DNA of 21,323 nt from JAFGKM01 sp964413825. Lineage in GTDB: Bacteria; Ratteibacteria; UBA8468; B48-G9; JAFGKM01. The notes below the pieces were generated by a model that saw only the letters and a program-made list of their open reading frames with translations, was not told where the DNA came from and did no database searches. The stretch is taken from positions 1 through 21,323 of the forward strand of contig CAYPTS010000030.1 in the NCBI GenBank assembly GCA_964413825.1. Reading direction: 5' to 3'. Shown one piece after another: positions 21,319-21,323 of the stretch (positions are counted from its first letter, which is position 1; each line of letters starts with the position of its first letter). Made by a program: the position numbers and the translations under genes.

Positions 21319-21323
21319 ACGTT

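Noticed and set aside
1..21323. CRISPR arrays, tRNA/rRNA genes, transposases or phage genes
   Set aside because: Reading both strands showed no regularly spaced repeats, cloverleaf sequences or mobile-element proteins. The only repeats are the short palindromic elements.

Overview
The window looks like a scaffold from an uncultured, Gram-negative-type bacterium, probably of the PVC group (Lentisphaerae/Planctomycetes/Verrucomicrobia) or a neighbouring candidate phylum such as Omnitrophica. The basis is gene content: a pilin-like protein with an H-x9-DG C-terminus, a Gfo/Idh/MocA oxidoreductase beside a URO-D-family protein, a very large secreted CBM9/glycoside-hydrolase-like protein, and a CHASE2 sensor paired with a FecR domain. 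A run of exactly 100 Ns (3997-4096) marks a scaffold join, so this is a draft assembly, probably metagenomic. Phylum assignment is inference.

Region A (1-4554, all minus) is a compact information-processing operon: a GTG-started RF-like GGQ protein (ribosome rescue type), xseA (split by the gap), xseB, mfd, and the first codons of an unidentified gene at the left edge. Genes overlap or sit 3-13 nt apart. The mfd reading frame carries a palindromic repeat element that adds about 20 residues.

Region B (4621-9404, plus) starts at a perfect TTGACA-N17-TATAAT promoter whose expected start site falls on the A of the first ATG (leaderless). It encodes a two-helix HAMP membrane protein, a type IV pilin-like/FecR fusion, a CHASE2-GAF-HD-GYP cyclic-di-GMP phosphodiesterase, and a MEMO/AmrB protein. 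The first three look like one signalling module running from envelope to c-di-GMP.

Region C (9503-12016, minus) has an ATP-cone protein that looks like an NrdD relative without the glycyl-radical domain. It overlaps by 8 nt the start of a divergent YchF-like P-loop NTPase. It has its own promoter, with almost no leader.

Region D (12178-21164, minus) is a catabolic operon: a GntR/LacI hybrid regulator, then a pseudopilin 3 nt downstream, a 1349-residue secreted CBM9/LamG/TIM-barrel protein, a short secreted LamG protein that may be truncated, a Gfo/Idh/MocA oxidoreductase and a URO-D-family protein. All gaps are under 30 nt, and a perfect consensus promoter lies upstream of the regulator. The likely theme is sensing, binding, cleaving and then oxidising (possibly demethylating) a complex glycan. 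The last ~220 bp hold this promoter, several short palindromes and a possible divergent promoter for a gene beyond the window.

The strongest candidates for something undescribed are the HAMP / pilin-FecR / CHASE2-HD-GYP module and the translationally coupled ATP-cone plus YchF-like pair. No CRISPR array, transposase, rRNA or tRNA was recognised.
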